This document shows, in pieces, positions 20,900 through 31,712 of a stretch of 64,000 bases of DNA. The stretch is from Helicoverpa zea (lineage: Eukaryota > Arthropoda > Insecta > Lepidoptera > Noctuidae), in contig NC_061471.1 of assembly GCF_022581195.2 (NCBI RefSeq), positions 11,532,001-11,596,000 of the forward strand, read 5' to 3'. Position numbers and translations under genes: made by a program. Position 1 is the first letter of the stretch; the number at the start of each line of letters is the position of its first letter. Below the pieces are notes generated by a model. That model ran no database searches, had not been told where the DNA came from, and was given only the letters and a program-made list of their open reading frames with translations.

Positions 20900-22054
20900 A
20901 ATTGTTACTTTGGGCACTACCTTCAATTCCATGGCAAAAAAAAGATATGCACCTAAATAGGTTTACATATTACATAGGTATACATTCTGGTTAACAGAAA
21001 CGAAATGGGTCGAGATGCCATCGCTCAGTATTACTGCTCGTGTCTAACAGGTAGACGCTCAGTAGGAAGTTGTGCTCATATCATTTCAATAATATGGTGT
21101 CTGGGGTTAGGCAGGCACTCACAATTTAATCCACCGGCAGGATATTTAGATGACATTATTATTGATATTGATTGAAATGTTAAAAAAAATAATTTTAACT
21201 GTTAGCAGCTGTTTTATTTTTTATGTATACATTAAACCTGGAATTAAAACTAGTTAAAGGTGTTCAATAACAAAACCTACACTGCCATAACAGCACTACT
21301 TTTTGCAGAATATTAGTTTATTTATGGTCGGAGAAAAATATTTATAGCAAAATAACCCCATGGATTCTTCGCAAAAATGAGTTTAAATCTTTATATTTAG
21401 TGCTTTACAAGTATATTCAAAGAGGTCTCATCTCTGTTGGTGGGTGAGCCCAGGCTTCATACATTTTTGTCCATGGTCCTTTGATGTGTTTTATATTTTT
21501 CCCGAAAACGGTAAGTTTTATTAAAATAAAAAAAAACAGACCAAAGTTGTTTCTTAGAATTCTCTACAAAATGGTTTTTTGATTTATTTCCAAAGAGTTA
21601 CCAATCGTGAGAAATCGCTATTCTAAGAGTCACATTGTACATGACATGCACAATTACACACAGTACCATGCTACTTGTGAGGTAGTGTACCGTTCATTCT
21701 GACGGACACTACTCGGCGCGGTACCCGACCTCGAAGGGTTTTGGCAGCTCGTAACCACTGCTACAACCGAAAGATATGCAATTGACAGCAAGAAACCACC
21801 GTTTTGGAACTCGTCATAACAAGACGGTCACCCAGTCACAGCCCAACCCCGCTGACCCTTGCTTATCCACAAGCATAACCAGACTAATAAAACAATAAAA
21901 ATCAGTTATGTAATACATGAAAAAGGCTGTAGCTCTTGAAATACAATCAGTATTTAGTATATCTACATGTGGGCTGGATTTTTACTATTTTATCGATCTA
22001 AAAACAATCAATCTTGATAATCTGACACCAAACTTTTAAGTCTGAAATGAACAG
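20900..22054. other. no recognisable gene
   Basis: AT-rich sequence between the MIA40 3' end and the long-arm element. I found no supportable exon or repeat. Confidence 0.4.
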
Positions 22055-22063
22055 TCTGCCTTG
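22055..22063 (+). repeat. 9-bp target-site duplication, left copy
   Basis: TCTGCCTTG is repeated exactly at 24881-24889, immediately outside the opposite end of the long-arm element. Confidence 0.88.
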
Positions 22064-24880
22064 GTGTGCGTTCGCGCAGCGGAATGTTGTTGAATTTAAA
22101 GATTTTAATTATGCAGATAATTAGTGTAAGACGTCCTATAATTGTGTATGGTAAATAAAAATTTGTGTATGCAGCCATTGTGGGAGAAATTCACCAAAAA
22201 CAGATTCCGCTGGGCGAACGTTGGCGAACGTTGTCCTGGCGGAACTTTTTTTAATCCATAGACTTTAGAAGAAAAGAGATGTGTCCGAAAATTAGTGTGT
22301 ATTTGTGTATAATTGATTACGTATGAATGAAATCAGTGCATGCATAAACTTCGGAGAAATTCAAGTTTCCGCTACGCGAACGTTTGGCCATTAGCTAGTT
22401 TTCATATAAAGCGCTTACATAGAGAGCTGTAGATTTTTACATACGTTGTTTTGAATTTGTTTATATTTGTTTAAAAAACAGATTTAGAAAAAGTCGTAGG
22501 GTTTAAAAGATAAAAATATAAACGTAAAATACACTTATTAGGTCTTAGTTCTTAAAGTATGCAGTTTGGGGTCTAGATTTTCACGTTTACACAAACCTTG
22601 TAAGTGTCTCCAACATGTTGCCAAGTATCAATGATGTTCCGTTAGTAATTAAAAACTTATAGGATATTTTACCATGAATAGATCACTGTTTACAAAGCAG
22701 TCGAATATCACGACGTTCTAAAGGAATTGCATGGTAAAATGTATGCCAATAATTAGTTTAATCATTCAACTATTCACTTGCAAAATTTCATGTCATTAAA
22801 TTCAGTAATTATATAAAGAAAGACAATTATAATACTGACGGAGCATCGAAAACCTACATAATCCGACCAAGTTCGGATAGCTACAAAAAAGCGGCCGTGC
22901 CATATGTCTAAGAAACGTTCTTAACTTGGAAGGTTAGTATATTTATTAATATGGTACAGTTGCGTACACAAGCTTTAGGAAAAAACAAAACAATTGCATT
23001 TCTTGAATGAAAAATATTTTTTTAATAATAACGCCACTATCTACGACATTTTAGTTAAAATACGTAACGTTTATTAACGTTATTTTTAATCACGTAGTTA
23101 AGTAATTTATGTAAGTAATAATAATAAAAATATGCCCCGCAGGGCATCTGAGGCGGATGACGGGGAGTAGCGACCCCGCGGAGCTATATATCCGAGTGCT
23201 CCAGGGAGAGTATACTGTCCCCCATCTCCGGCCTGCCGGAGTGAAGCATGACGGGGGATAGGTCTCCCGCCTCTTGGCTTGCCTTCATCGGCCGGTCAGA
23301 GTGGAGTCGCTAGAGCAGGGTTAACAGCCCACTCGGAGGGTAGGTGCCTCGTGGTAAGTGGCGAGTGGGCCGGTGATGCTGGACCCACAGGGAGCGCGTG
23401 ATCTGCGTTTAAAGTCCGCCGAGGTATCCTCACCCTTCAGCCGCTTATGTACCTGTTGCCCTCTTGTTGCGATTTAGCGACTGATCCCCGGGGGCCCAGT
23501 AAGTGAGTTGGCGAGTCTCCACCTGCCATTTTTACGTGTATTTATTACATTGTTATCGGCAGGTGCCATAGTTCCCGTAGTTTCCCCATTCCTAGTCCAC
23601 TAGCATCCCATCACAATAGCCCAAGTAGTTTTCATCCATAGTTAGCAATAGTTTAGCACAGAACCGGGGATTGTCCTTGGGTACATTTCTATAGTGTATA
23701 CAGGGATAATCGTCGGTTTTGTGTCACCATTTCATTAAAGTTGTCTCAAAAGGGCTTCAGCGTGTTGGCTTCGGCCCCACGTTCGCCTCCCAAAAATCCG
23801 GGACTCTATAGTCCCGAGGTCTGGTAGAGACATACAAAATAAAAATATTTTTGTACACGGATATTTAAATAGAGAAGTACTTGTTAATTGAAGATTTATT
23901 TTTATCGTAGATAGTGGCATTATTATTAAAAAAATATTTTTCAATCAAGAAATACAATTGTTTTATTTTTTCCTAACGCTTGTGTACGCAACTGTACCAT
24001 ATTAAAAAATACTAACCTACCAAGTTAAGAACGTTGCTTAGACATGTGGCACGGTCGCTTTTTTGTAGCTATCCGAACTTGGTCGGATTATGTAGGGTTT
24101 CGATGCTCCGTCAGTATTATAATTGTCTTTCTTTAATTACTGAATTTAATGACATGAAATTTTGCAAGTGAATAGTTGAATGATTAAACTAATTATTGGC
24201 ATACATTTTACCATGCAATTCCTTTAGAACGTCGTGATATTCGACTGCTTTGTAAACAGTGATCTACTCATGGTAAAATATCCTATAACTTTTTAATTAC
24301 TAACGGAACATCATTGATACTTGGCAACATGTTGGAGACACTTACAAGGTTTGTGTAAACGTGAAAATCTAGACCCCAAACTGCATACTTTAAGAACTAA
24401 GACCTAATAAGTGTATTTTACGTTTATATTTTTATCTTTTAAACCCTACGACTTTTTCTAAATCTGTTTTTTAAACAAATATAAACAAATTCAAAACAAC
24501 GTATGTAAAAATCTACAGCTCTCTATGTAAGCGCTTTATATGAAAACTAGCTAATGGCCAAACGTTCGCGTAGCGGAAACTTGAATTTCTCAGAAGTTTA
24601 TGCATGCACTGATTTCATTCATACATAATCAATTATACACAAATACACACTAATTTTCGGACACATCTCTTTTCTTCTAAAGTCTATGGATTAAAAAAAG
24701 TTCCGCCAGAACAACGTTCGCCAACGTTCGCCCAGCAGAATCTGTTTTTGGTGAATTTCTCCACAATGGCTGCATACACAAATTTTTATTTACCATACAC
24801 AATTATAGGACGTCTTACACTAATTATCTGCATAATTAAAATCTTTAAATTCAACAACATTCCGCTGCGCGAACGCACAC
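22064..24880. mobile_element. 2.8-kb element with ~980-bp terminal inverted repeats and 9-bp TSD
   Basis: The left arm (22064-23046) and right arm (23905-24880) are inverted copies with only scattered mismatches and 1-2 bp indels along their whole length. The ends are GTGTGCGTTCGCGCAGCGG and its inverse. Directly outside both ends is the identical 9-mer TCTGCCTTG (22055-22063, 24881-24889). Nine-base duplications with very long arms are typical of Mutator-like elements and of Drosophila foldback elements. No transposase is encoded, so the copy is non-autonomous. The 858-bp spacer is largely foreign (see 23128-23855). Confidence 0.88.
23128..23855 (+). mobile_element. probable LINE 3' end in the spacer of the long-arm element
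   Basis: A GC-richer block (TATGCCCCGCAGGGCATCTG to GGTCTGGTAGAGACATACAA) ends in AAAATAAAAATA, a poly(A)-like tail. Its style resembles LINE 3' untranslated regions, but no reverse transcriptase remnant is visible. An open frame on the minus strand here is incidental. Confidence 0.45.
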
Positions 24881-25356
24881 TCTGCCTTGAGCAAGCATGG
24901 TGATAAACGCTCATTTCTTCTTGGTATGAGAAGAAACATTAAAATTAGTAGTCCCAGCTGTTATTTAATAAGTACGCATATCCATTAGAACAGAACCATT
25001 ATCACTAAAAGAAACTACGCATAGAGCTTTTAACCAATCAACGTACTCCTTGTCTTTGTCGGATGATTTAACGGCAAGACGCCGTAAATTAATCAACTTA
25101 CTAAAATACCTACATTAAATAAAAGGGTTATGGCTGATAAAAAGGTGAAGGAAAACTGTGTGTGGCAGAAAAAAGGTGATGAATGTCAGAGTGGCTGGGC
25201 TTTCAGTTGGATGCCACGGCATGCCACTGCACGCCGCGGGATACCACTGCACAATCTGCCATGCCATGCCGTGCCACGCCGGCAGTGGACGCCGGCCCTA
25301 ATGCTCAATCCTTCTCCGTGTGCGAGGAGGCCTGTGCCCAGCAGTGGAACGATAAA

Positions 25357-26777
25357 AAAAGTGCGGCCAAGTGCGAGTCGGACTCTCGCGCAGGTTCCGT
25401 ACCATCCAAACTAACATTACAAGCTTTTATTTAACTTGCAATGTATGTATGTAACTATGTGTGTTCGGGTGGAATTTTACAACTCAATTTTAAGGCACTT
25501 GCCCTCAACCGATTGAGCTGAAATTTTGCATACATGTTTGGTTTGGATGACAATGCATGTTAAGCTTTGTGACGTCATCCTAAATCCAACTTGGCTTAAT
25601 AAACAAGATGGCGGACTCGTAATTTTTAGGGTACCTATACAAGATGGGTATCAAATGAAAGGGATTTACAAGTAGAACACATTGCACTTTACGAAATAAA
25701 AATCCAAGATGGCCGCCGCTACAAAATGGTGAATAACCTATTTTTTTCAATCCCATCCGGGTATCCAATGACAGGGCTTGACAAGTAGAATAAAGGGCAC
25801 TTTACCAAATCAAAGTCTAAGATGACCGCCGCTACAGAATTGCAGATAACTTTTATATATAAAACTAAAAAGTATAAAATAAATTGAGGTAAAAAATCAT
25901 TAAAAACAAGCTTTTATTTAAATGCGCTAAAAATAAAAAAATAGTTATTTGTTATACAAGAGTGCAAAGTTGCTTTTTAACCGCGGGCTCAATTTTGATG
26001 ACCGAGCTAGCGAAGGATTTTAAAATTGAAACACGAGCGTAGCGAGTGTTTCAATAATTAGAATCCTGAGCGATAGCGAGGGAATCAAAAGAGCACAAGG
26101 TGAAAAATCTTTGCACTCGAGTGCAACACGTAACTTTTCATCCCACCTCATCGAGGAAATTACTAAATGCAAAAAAACAAAATGGCGCGCACATACGAGT
26201 ATCAAATTAAAAAGACGTACCTATTAAAGTTAACATATTTGAAAACTCACTTTAAAAATGAAACGACGTTAAAAATCTGTGTAAAAACAATAATAAAAAA
26301 TACTTAATTAATTGAATAATTATTTTAAGCAGTATTTTATTTATTTAATATGTATTTGTTTGAAAAGTCTTATCAAGATTGTCACAAATGGAGTATTGCA
26401 CACGATGTTCTAAATTCAAATCACTTTGCCGCTCTAGAGGATAAAAACGACTTTTGCGCTCAGATATCAAAGGGTAAAACTACTCTTTCCGAGATGGTGG
26501 GATGAAAAATCTTTTACTAAATATACTATAATATACATACATAATATACTATAATAAACCAGATATAATATACTATATTGGTACAAACATTTATTTTATT
26601 CTAGTTTTCAGTATTTGTTGTTATAGCGGTAACAGAAATACATCATCTGTGAAAATTTCAACTCTCTAACTATCACGGTTCATGAGATACAGCCTGGTGA
26701 CAGACGGACGGGCGGACGGACGGACAGAGGAGCGAAAATAATAGGGTCCCGTTTTACCCTTTGGGTACGGAACCCTA
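25357..26777 (+). mobile_element. 'gggttccgtac' lepidopteran repeat, second copy
   Basis: The left end has GTGCGGCCAAGTGCGAGTCG and AGGTTCCGTACC. The right end has a GGACGGGCGGACGGACGGAC run, then TTTGGGTACGGAACCCTAAA. This matches the ends of 9013-11226. The interior contains AAGATGGCGG-type repeats (25605-25830) and a CGAGCGTAGCGAGTG-type repeat (25955-26165). Confidence 0.55.
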
Positions 26778-27284
26778 AACAGTAAATAGTAAATTTCAAC
26801 TGCCGTTTATTATTTTCCGAAAGTTTATCAATTTTCTAGGTAATTTAATTTACTAATTTACTCTTAGTTAGAATTTTAAGATTTATAACTTTCCTGAAGT
26901 GTTTTTTTGATAATACGTACCGTTTTCGAAAAAAAAACACAAAAACGTAAAAATTTTACTTTTGACCTCGAAAAACTTTTGACGCACACATGGGAGCGAT
27001 GGGGACTTCCAATATTTTATTCGGAATGGTAACCCAACCCCTCCACCAAAAGGCTTTCCGGGAAATATTGTTATTAAACCACTATTTTTATGCCTAAACT
27101 GACTATACTACCGGACTATGGCTCATAGTTTGTCGGTTATTGGTAATTTAGTTTGAGAATTAATACACTCGTGTTGTGTAGATCGTTTAATAAACTATTA
27201 TTACGATTTAGTGGTTTATTTGTTAAAAACTTTATACAAGAGGTATGGATGACCCCCTCCGACCCGTAGTAGGGATCAGTTTAA
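26778..27284. other. no recognisable gene
   Basis: AT-rich sequence; nothing supportable. Confidence 0.4.
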
Positions 27285-27338
27285 TTGACGTAAGTTTTTA
27301 ACCCCCGACGCAAAAACGACGGGGTGTTATAAGTTTGA

Positions 27339-27376
<38 letters not shown>

Positions 27377-27600
27377 GCATCGTAGCTCCCAAACGGATGA
27401 TCCGATTGTAATGCGGTTTTTTTTGTTTGAAAGGAATGTCATTCGGGAGTGTTCTTAGCTACCTATGTTTGGTGGAAATCGATTCAGGTCTTCAAGGTCA
27501 TCAGCTCGTTTGTTAGGTGTGATAGGAATGTTACACGCTCAGTTTACTTGCAAGCATATGTGGGATCTGAAATTTGAAATACTAATGTCTTCTGGAACCA
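27285..27600 (+). repeat. interspersed repeat with (TG)n microsatellite
   Basis: It opens with ACCCCCGACGCAAAAACGAC and continues with GGGTGTTATAAGTTTGACGT. A pure TG run of about 25 bp (around 27347-27371) follows, then GGCATCGTAGCTCCCAAACG. I recognise the layout as a widespread lepidopteran repeat; there is no coding content. Confidence 0.5.
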
Positions 27601-28000
27601 CTGAGCTGGTCTGCTGTTAGGACACGAAGATAGGAGACGTAACCCTGAACTGCCTCTTAGTAAACCCATCGAGTTTGGGCTCGTTGAATTTGTATTGACG
27701 AGTTCTCTTCATGTTTTTGATTGACGAGAACCTGATGCTGGAAATGGGATGTGGCGGATGAAACCCTGGAATGCCGGAATGAAACGGATAAACCGATTTA
27801 TATTTTTGCTTAAAATCTAGAATGACCAAAGGTTAATCTTTGTTGTTTCTCAATCTGTGCAATTCTCCCAGAGCCAGTTTGTCATGAGGATTGTTAAACA
27901 GCATCTTTTGGCCGAGATCGCATATAGCGACCCCATCTTAAAATAAAAGAAATTAAATGAAAAAAGGAAAAATTGAGGAGCTCCTTCAAAAAGCATGAAA

Positions 28001-28458
28001 TAAAATTAAATTATAAATTTAAAAAAACCCCCGACCCAAAAAAAGCACGCAATTATTATGACAAAAGGTTAAAAACGCTAAACCCTATAAAAAACAAAAA
28101 ATAACTTTTAACACTACGTAAGTACCAACTAAAGCATGTCAGACTAAACTAAATTTTGACGTGTCGGGGGACCGCTTTTTACCTTTAAAAATACTTACAT
28201 AAATCAAATGATACCTACCTAATTACAACATTCGTATAAAAAAAACACGTATCTAAACAAAATTATATAAAAAAGTTATAAGAAGTATATGTAATGTAGT
28301 AGTATATAATAACTTCTAATGTTAGGCTAATAAATTAGAGCGGTCCCCCGACACGACAAAATTTAGTTTTATAGGGTTTAGCGTTTTTAACCTTTTGTCA
28401 TAATAATTGCGTGCTTTTTTTGGGTCGGGGGTTTTTTTAAATTTATAATTTAATTTTA
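28001..28458. repeat. palindromic MITE, 92-bp arms with a nested inner inverted repeat
   Basis: The arms at 28001-28092 and 28367-28458 appear identical in inverse orientation (CCCCGACCCAAAAAAAGCAC, AATTATTATGACAAAAGGTT). Inside, about 30 bp at 28146-28175 pairs with 28337-28366 (GTGTCGGGGGACCGCT). The left half has about 50 bp extra between outer and inner arms. No clear target-site duplication was found. Confidence 0.75.
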
Positions 28459-28531
28459 GTCGAAGACTTTCTCGCAACAAGGAAACGGGTAGCGGAAAAT
28501 ATGCAAGAAATGGCAAGAAACAAGACACTTA

Positions 28532-29173
28532 GGCCTCTGCCACAGATTACTAAATAGTTACTACGTCCTCTGCCTCGAATCTCGCGGGCAGCGGGGCGGG
28601 GCGGCGTCGGCGGCGCGGGAGCGGAGCGGCAACGCATACCTGTTCTCCAAACTAGCGGCACTAGCGGGCAGATCGCGCGGCACTATAGCGGTGTAGTGTT
28701 GTGTTCGTGGTTGTGTTGTCGAGATATTGTTTTTATTCGCGAACGAAATGTCTGAAAAACAGCGACATCTTTTTGATTCAAATTTATTCCTAACGCTCGA
28801 TTTATTGTGGGCAAAAGAAGATTTATTTCTTCCCATAATTGGTTAAGTCTTCTTCTATTTTTATGGCTCACATCTTTGCTATTCCATATTGGTGTCCTCT
28901 CAAAGATTGCCGAAATAATTAGCTCTTGCACGTCCGGAGACATTTTGATAATACGTCACAAAAAAATGTACAACACTATACCTACAATGCAGACGCGCAA
29001 CGCCGGCGGGCGGTCACCACTTGACTGGAGCGCACCGCTCGTTGCCCGCTCCTGCGCCGCTCCTGCACCGCTGTATTCGAGGGCCGGTCCATTTGATTAT
29101 ACGCGTAAGATCCTGCCGCTCCCGCGCCGCCGCCGCTGCCGCCCCGCTGCCCGCAAAATTCGAGGCAGAGGCC
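28532..29173. mobile_element. PIF/Harbinger-type element with TTA duplications
   Basis: The ends are GGCCTCTGCC and GGCAGAGGCC, each flanked by TTA (28529-28531 and 29174-29176). A 3-bp TTA/TAA duplication is the rule for this superfamily. GC-rich subterminal sequence is also inverted (GCGGGCAGCGGGG near 28583; CCCCGCTGCCCGC near 29143), offset about 30 bp on the left by a second CCTCTGCCTCGAAT start at 28567. The interior holds a MADF-domain frame, the expected partner ORF of Harbinger transposases; no transposase remains. Confidence 0.75.
28683..28943 (-). CDS. MADF (Myb/SANT-like) domain fragment of Harbinger-type element
   Basis: An 86-codon frame reads MSPDVQELIISAIFERTPIW, then WNSKDVSHKNRRRLNQLWEEI. 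That is the L-I-x5-R-x2-L/I-W ... W-E-E-I pattern of MADF domains, DNA-binding modules that accompany Harbinger transposases and also occur in insect transcription factors. The domain appears complete for about 60 residues, but the protein is short and ends just after it. Its place between Harbinger-type ends argues for a transposon accessory gene in an internally deleted copy rather than a host gene. Confidence 0.6.
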   Translation of the reverse strand: MSPDVQELIISAIFERTPIWNSKDVSHKNRRRLNQLWEEINLLLPTINRALGINLNQKDVAVFQTFRSRIKTISRQHNHEHNTTPL

Positions 29174-29184
29174 TTAGGGTGACA

Positions 29185-29364
29185 TCAGACGGAACGGTCA
29201 CGCGGTCAAGCGCTCAATCGGTCTATTTTGCGTTCCTTGTGTTACGTTACATAGATATGCTCGCTCACACAGGAGGCATTCCGACCGCGTCGGTCAAGTA
29301 GAAGTAGTAGTAGTAGTTGAGCTCGATCGCAGAACGCTCGACCGCGTGACCGCTCTCTGTCTGA
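29185..29364. repeat. small inverted-repeat element (~180 bp)
   Basis: Its ends TCAGACGGAACGGTCACGCG and CGCGTGACCGCTCTCTGTCTGA are imperfect inverse copies, extended inward by GTCAAGCG/CGCTCGAC. It includes an AAGTAGTAGTAGTAGT run. No target-site duplication was recognised. Confidence 0.55.
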
Positions 29365-29464
29365 TAGATCACTTGCTACTCAATATAATATATTAACTAC
29401 ATATTAATATATCTAAGAAATGCTACATCATTTCAAAGCCTAAAATAAGATAATACTTCCGCAC

Positions 29465-29766
29465 TGTTAGACGGGAAAACTCCGGGAAAGTTTTAAAAAA
29501 AACAATTTTCACTTAATATTCTATATTAGGCAATTACTTTGTTACACTGAACTAGAACTAAAGACATGTTTTGGAAATAGAACTAGCACGCTTAAGATGA
29601 TGTGCTCGCGACGGGATCTAGAAGGAGACTGAGGTTAGAGAGAGCTAGCATGACTCAATGACAAAAGTGCTGATGAGGCACTTTTGTGACGAAGAGGGGT
29701 TAACTGCTGATTATAAGGGGATTTTTGTAAATTAATCGTTTAAGGGTACATTGGGCAATCGTAACA
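29465..29766 (-). repeat. 3' LTR (302 bp)
   Basis: It starts and ends with the 5-bp inverted repeat TGTTA/TAACA. It is nearly identical to 37763-38063. It contains an AAAAGTGC-loop-GCACTTTT hairpin at 29660-29682. Confidence 0.95.
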
Positions 29767-29775
29767 GCCCCCCGA
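29767..29775 (-). other. candidate polypurine tract
   Basis: Just inside the 3' LTR the minus strand reads TCGGGGGGC. It sits where the plus-strand primer must lie, but the purine run is short. Confidence 0.45.
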
Positions 29776-29833
29776 TTTAGAGTAAACTATACGTTCTAAA
29801 GTGTAGTTTACGGGAAATGAGAGAATATTGGGA

Positions 29834-31690
29834 TTATCCAATTCTAAGAGCTGGGGCCGGTATACTTTGGGCAATTTCGATTTCGACGTCAGCTAGTTCG
29901 GGGTTGTTATTGTTTCCCCTATTATTTCGATTAAAGGGATGTAATTTCTTAAGCGTGTCAGTTTTACATATTTTATATAAAAGATACAAAGTTATCAAAA
30001 TTAAAGTTATAATAATTATAACGGAATAATAGTTACCATATTGGACAATATGAGGATTTACCGGTTTTTCAATAATTCTGTCTAAGTTCTTTAACATTTC
30101 GGGATTATAAGCAACAGAGTCTAAGTTTACATTTTTCAAAGAAATAGGAGGTAAATTAGGTATCATGTTATTAAAACTTAATCTATTACAACATGAGTCG
30201 TTAATTATATTTAGGTTTGTCTCAATAGGTTTTAGTAGGATATTAACATTATCCTGAGAAATCAATTGCGTGTCCTTACAATATGCTACACAACCTTGGG
30301 GTAAGTATAATATACCGCTACCACTTATGTCTATTTCAGTGAGTTGGTTTACATTATTACATTCAATATTTAATTTGGATTTTTCTGACATTACATATAA
30401 CCATTTATTATTTTGCAGGGTTTGCCAGATATTGACTTGGCCATGGAAAAATTTGGTTTTACATATTTCTGGAATCGAGGTTAGTACTTTACTAATTATT
30501 TCTGTTTCACAGCAAGGGGTTGCGGCTACAGAGTAGGATATACGCACATCACAGAGGTAATGATTACTGTTTACAATTTTGCAGCCCCCTAATTCGTCAA
30601 GTTTACAATATGTTGATCTATCCTTGGTTATTGCAACATATTTGGAAGATGGAATAATGGTTGTAAAAGATACAGGGTTGTTGGCCTCGTAAGGTACTGG
30701 ACAAGGTAAGTTGTGATACAATGAAAAGCGTTGTGGTTTAACTAAAGGTATTTCAAGGACGAATACTATTTGGTCCTTGCTAAAATAACTAGATATAGAA
30801 GATACATTTAAAATAATATGTACATTGTCAAGACATAGAAGAACAGGTAATTGTCTTGAATCCGAGATGAATCTGTAGTTATCCACTAACTGAGTATAAA
30901 GTTCTACAGGCGAAAGAATAGATGGATATAGAATGTTTGATTTACCAAACATGACTGAGTTCACTATATCCTCGACCTTGAATGATAAGGCTAGAAGGCT
31001 ATTTTCTAGCATAGAGGTTAATTCTAAAATACGGGATCGTATTCCTAGTTCTCTAGAAATATAAGTTAGGTTTTTTATATCTTCATATAGGGCGTCGATA
31101 GCAACATTCAGTTCATGTTCATTGGATTTGATTGCTTCTAGGGTGTTGTTGTAAGACTTAAGGGTGGAGGTAGTAACAAGAATATTTTCTTTCAATATTG
31201 ATGCTATTCTACTAGTATCAGTTTGAATTTCGTGAATTGCATTATCGTAGCGGATGGCATCTACTTCATCCATAGTACCGAACAGTTTTTTGGACAAAGT
31301 TCCGATAACACCCAGAAGTGCAGATCTTTTTATTTGATGAGACATAAGATAAGAGATGGCTTCGTTATCGCGTTTAATATCTTGGAATCGAGTTAATAGA
31401 GGTAGAAAGAGATTATTACATTCTACATTATCGAGAACTTTGCTTTCCTCGCATAGTGATCTTGAATTTTCAAGTATATGATGTAAATTAGTAATATGTG
31501 GATTAATTAATGATGTTTTTAAAGGAATTACTACGCTAAGATAACTATCAACTAAACTTAAGGATCCTATGGGGTCGAAGTAAATCCCAGAACTATTTGT
31601 TAAGGGTTTGACGAATTCTTGACCCGTTGAAAGTTTACTGTAAGGAAATAGAATATAATGTAAGATAATTATAATTACTATGCTTACATA
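29834..31690 (-). CDS. env: envelope (F-protein-like) of the errantivirus-type element
   Basis: The frame stays open from a stop at 31691-31693 to the stop at 29834, about 618 codons. The first ATG is internal (31345), only a few residues before a Lys-Arg site and a hydrophobic, LFGTMDE-containing segment. That segment resembles the cleavage site and fusion peptide region of baculovirus F proteins and errantivirus envelopes. Codons upstream of that ATG include a very hydrophobic, signal-peptide-like stretch at the extreme N-terminus. No ATG covers it, so the start codon is probably supplied by splicing from a 5' exon, as known for gypsy. A single transmembrane helix lies near the C-terminus (about 40-60 residues from the end) with a short tail. 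The frame has no internal stop. It starts about 20 nt after the pol stop. Confidence 0.85.
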   Translation of the reverse strand, partial: YVSIVIIIILHYILFPYSKLSTGQEFVKPLTNSSGIYFDPIGSLSLVDSYLSVVIPLKTSLINPHITNLHHILENSRSLCEESKVLDNVECNNLFLPLLTRFQDIKRDNEAISYLMSHQIKRSALLGVIGTLSKKLFGTMDEVDAIRYDNAIHEIQTDTSRIASILKENILVTTSTLKSYNNTLEAIKSNEHELNVAIDALYEDIKNLTYISRELGIRSRILELTSMLENSLLALSFKVEDIVNSVMFGKSNILYPSILSPVELYTQLVDNYRFISDSRQLPVLLCLDNVHIILNVSSISSYFSKDQIVFVLEIPLVKPQRFSLYHNLPCPVPYEANNPVSFTTIIPSSKYVAITKDRSTYCKLDELGGCKIVNSNHYLCDVRISYSVAATPCCETEIISKVLTSIPEICKTKFFHGQVNIWQTLQNNKWLYVMSEKSKLNIECNNVNQLTEIDISGSGILYLPQGCVAYCKDTQLISQDNVNILLKPIETNLNIINDSCCNRLSFNNMIPNLPPISLKNVNLDSVAYNPEMLKNLDRIIEKPVNPHIVQYGNYYSVIIIITLILITLYLLYKICKTDTLKKLHPFNRNNRGNNNNPELADVEIEIAQSIPAPALRIG

Positions 31691-31712
31691 CTAGTTACTT
31701 AAAATAAGGGTT

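Noticed and set aside
28807..29301. 164-residue + strand frame over the Harbinger-type element
   Set aside because: It is antisense to the MADF frame and crosses the terminal repeat; no family resemblance.
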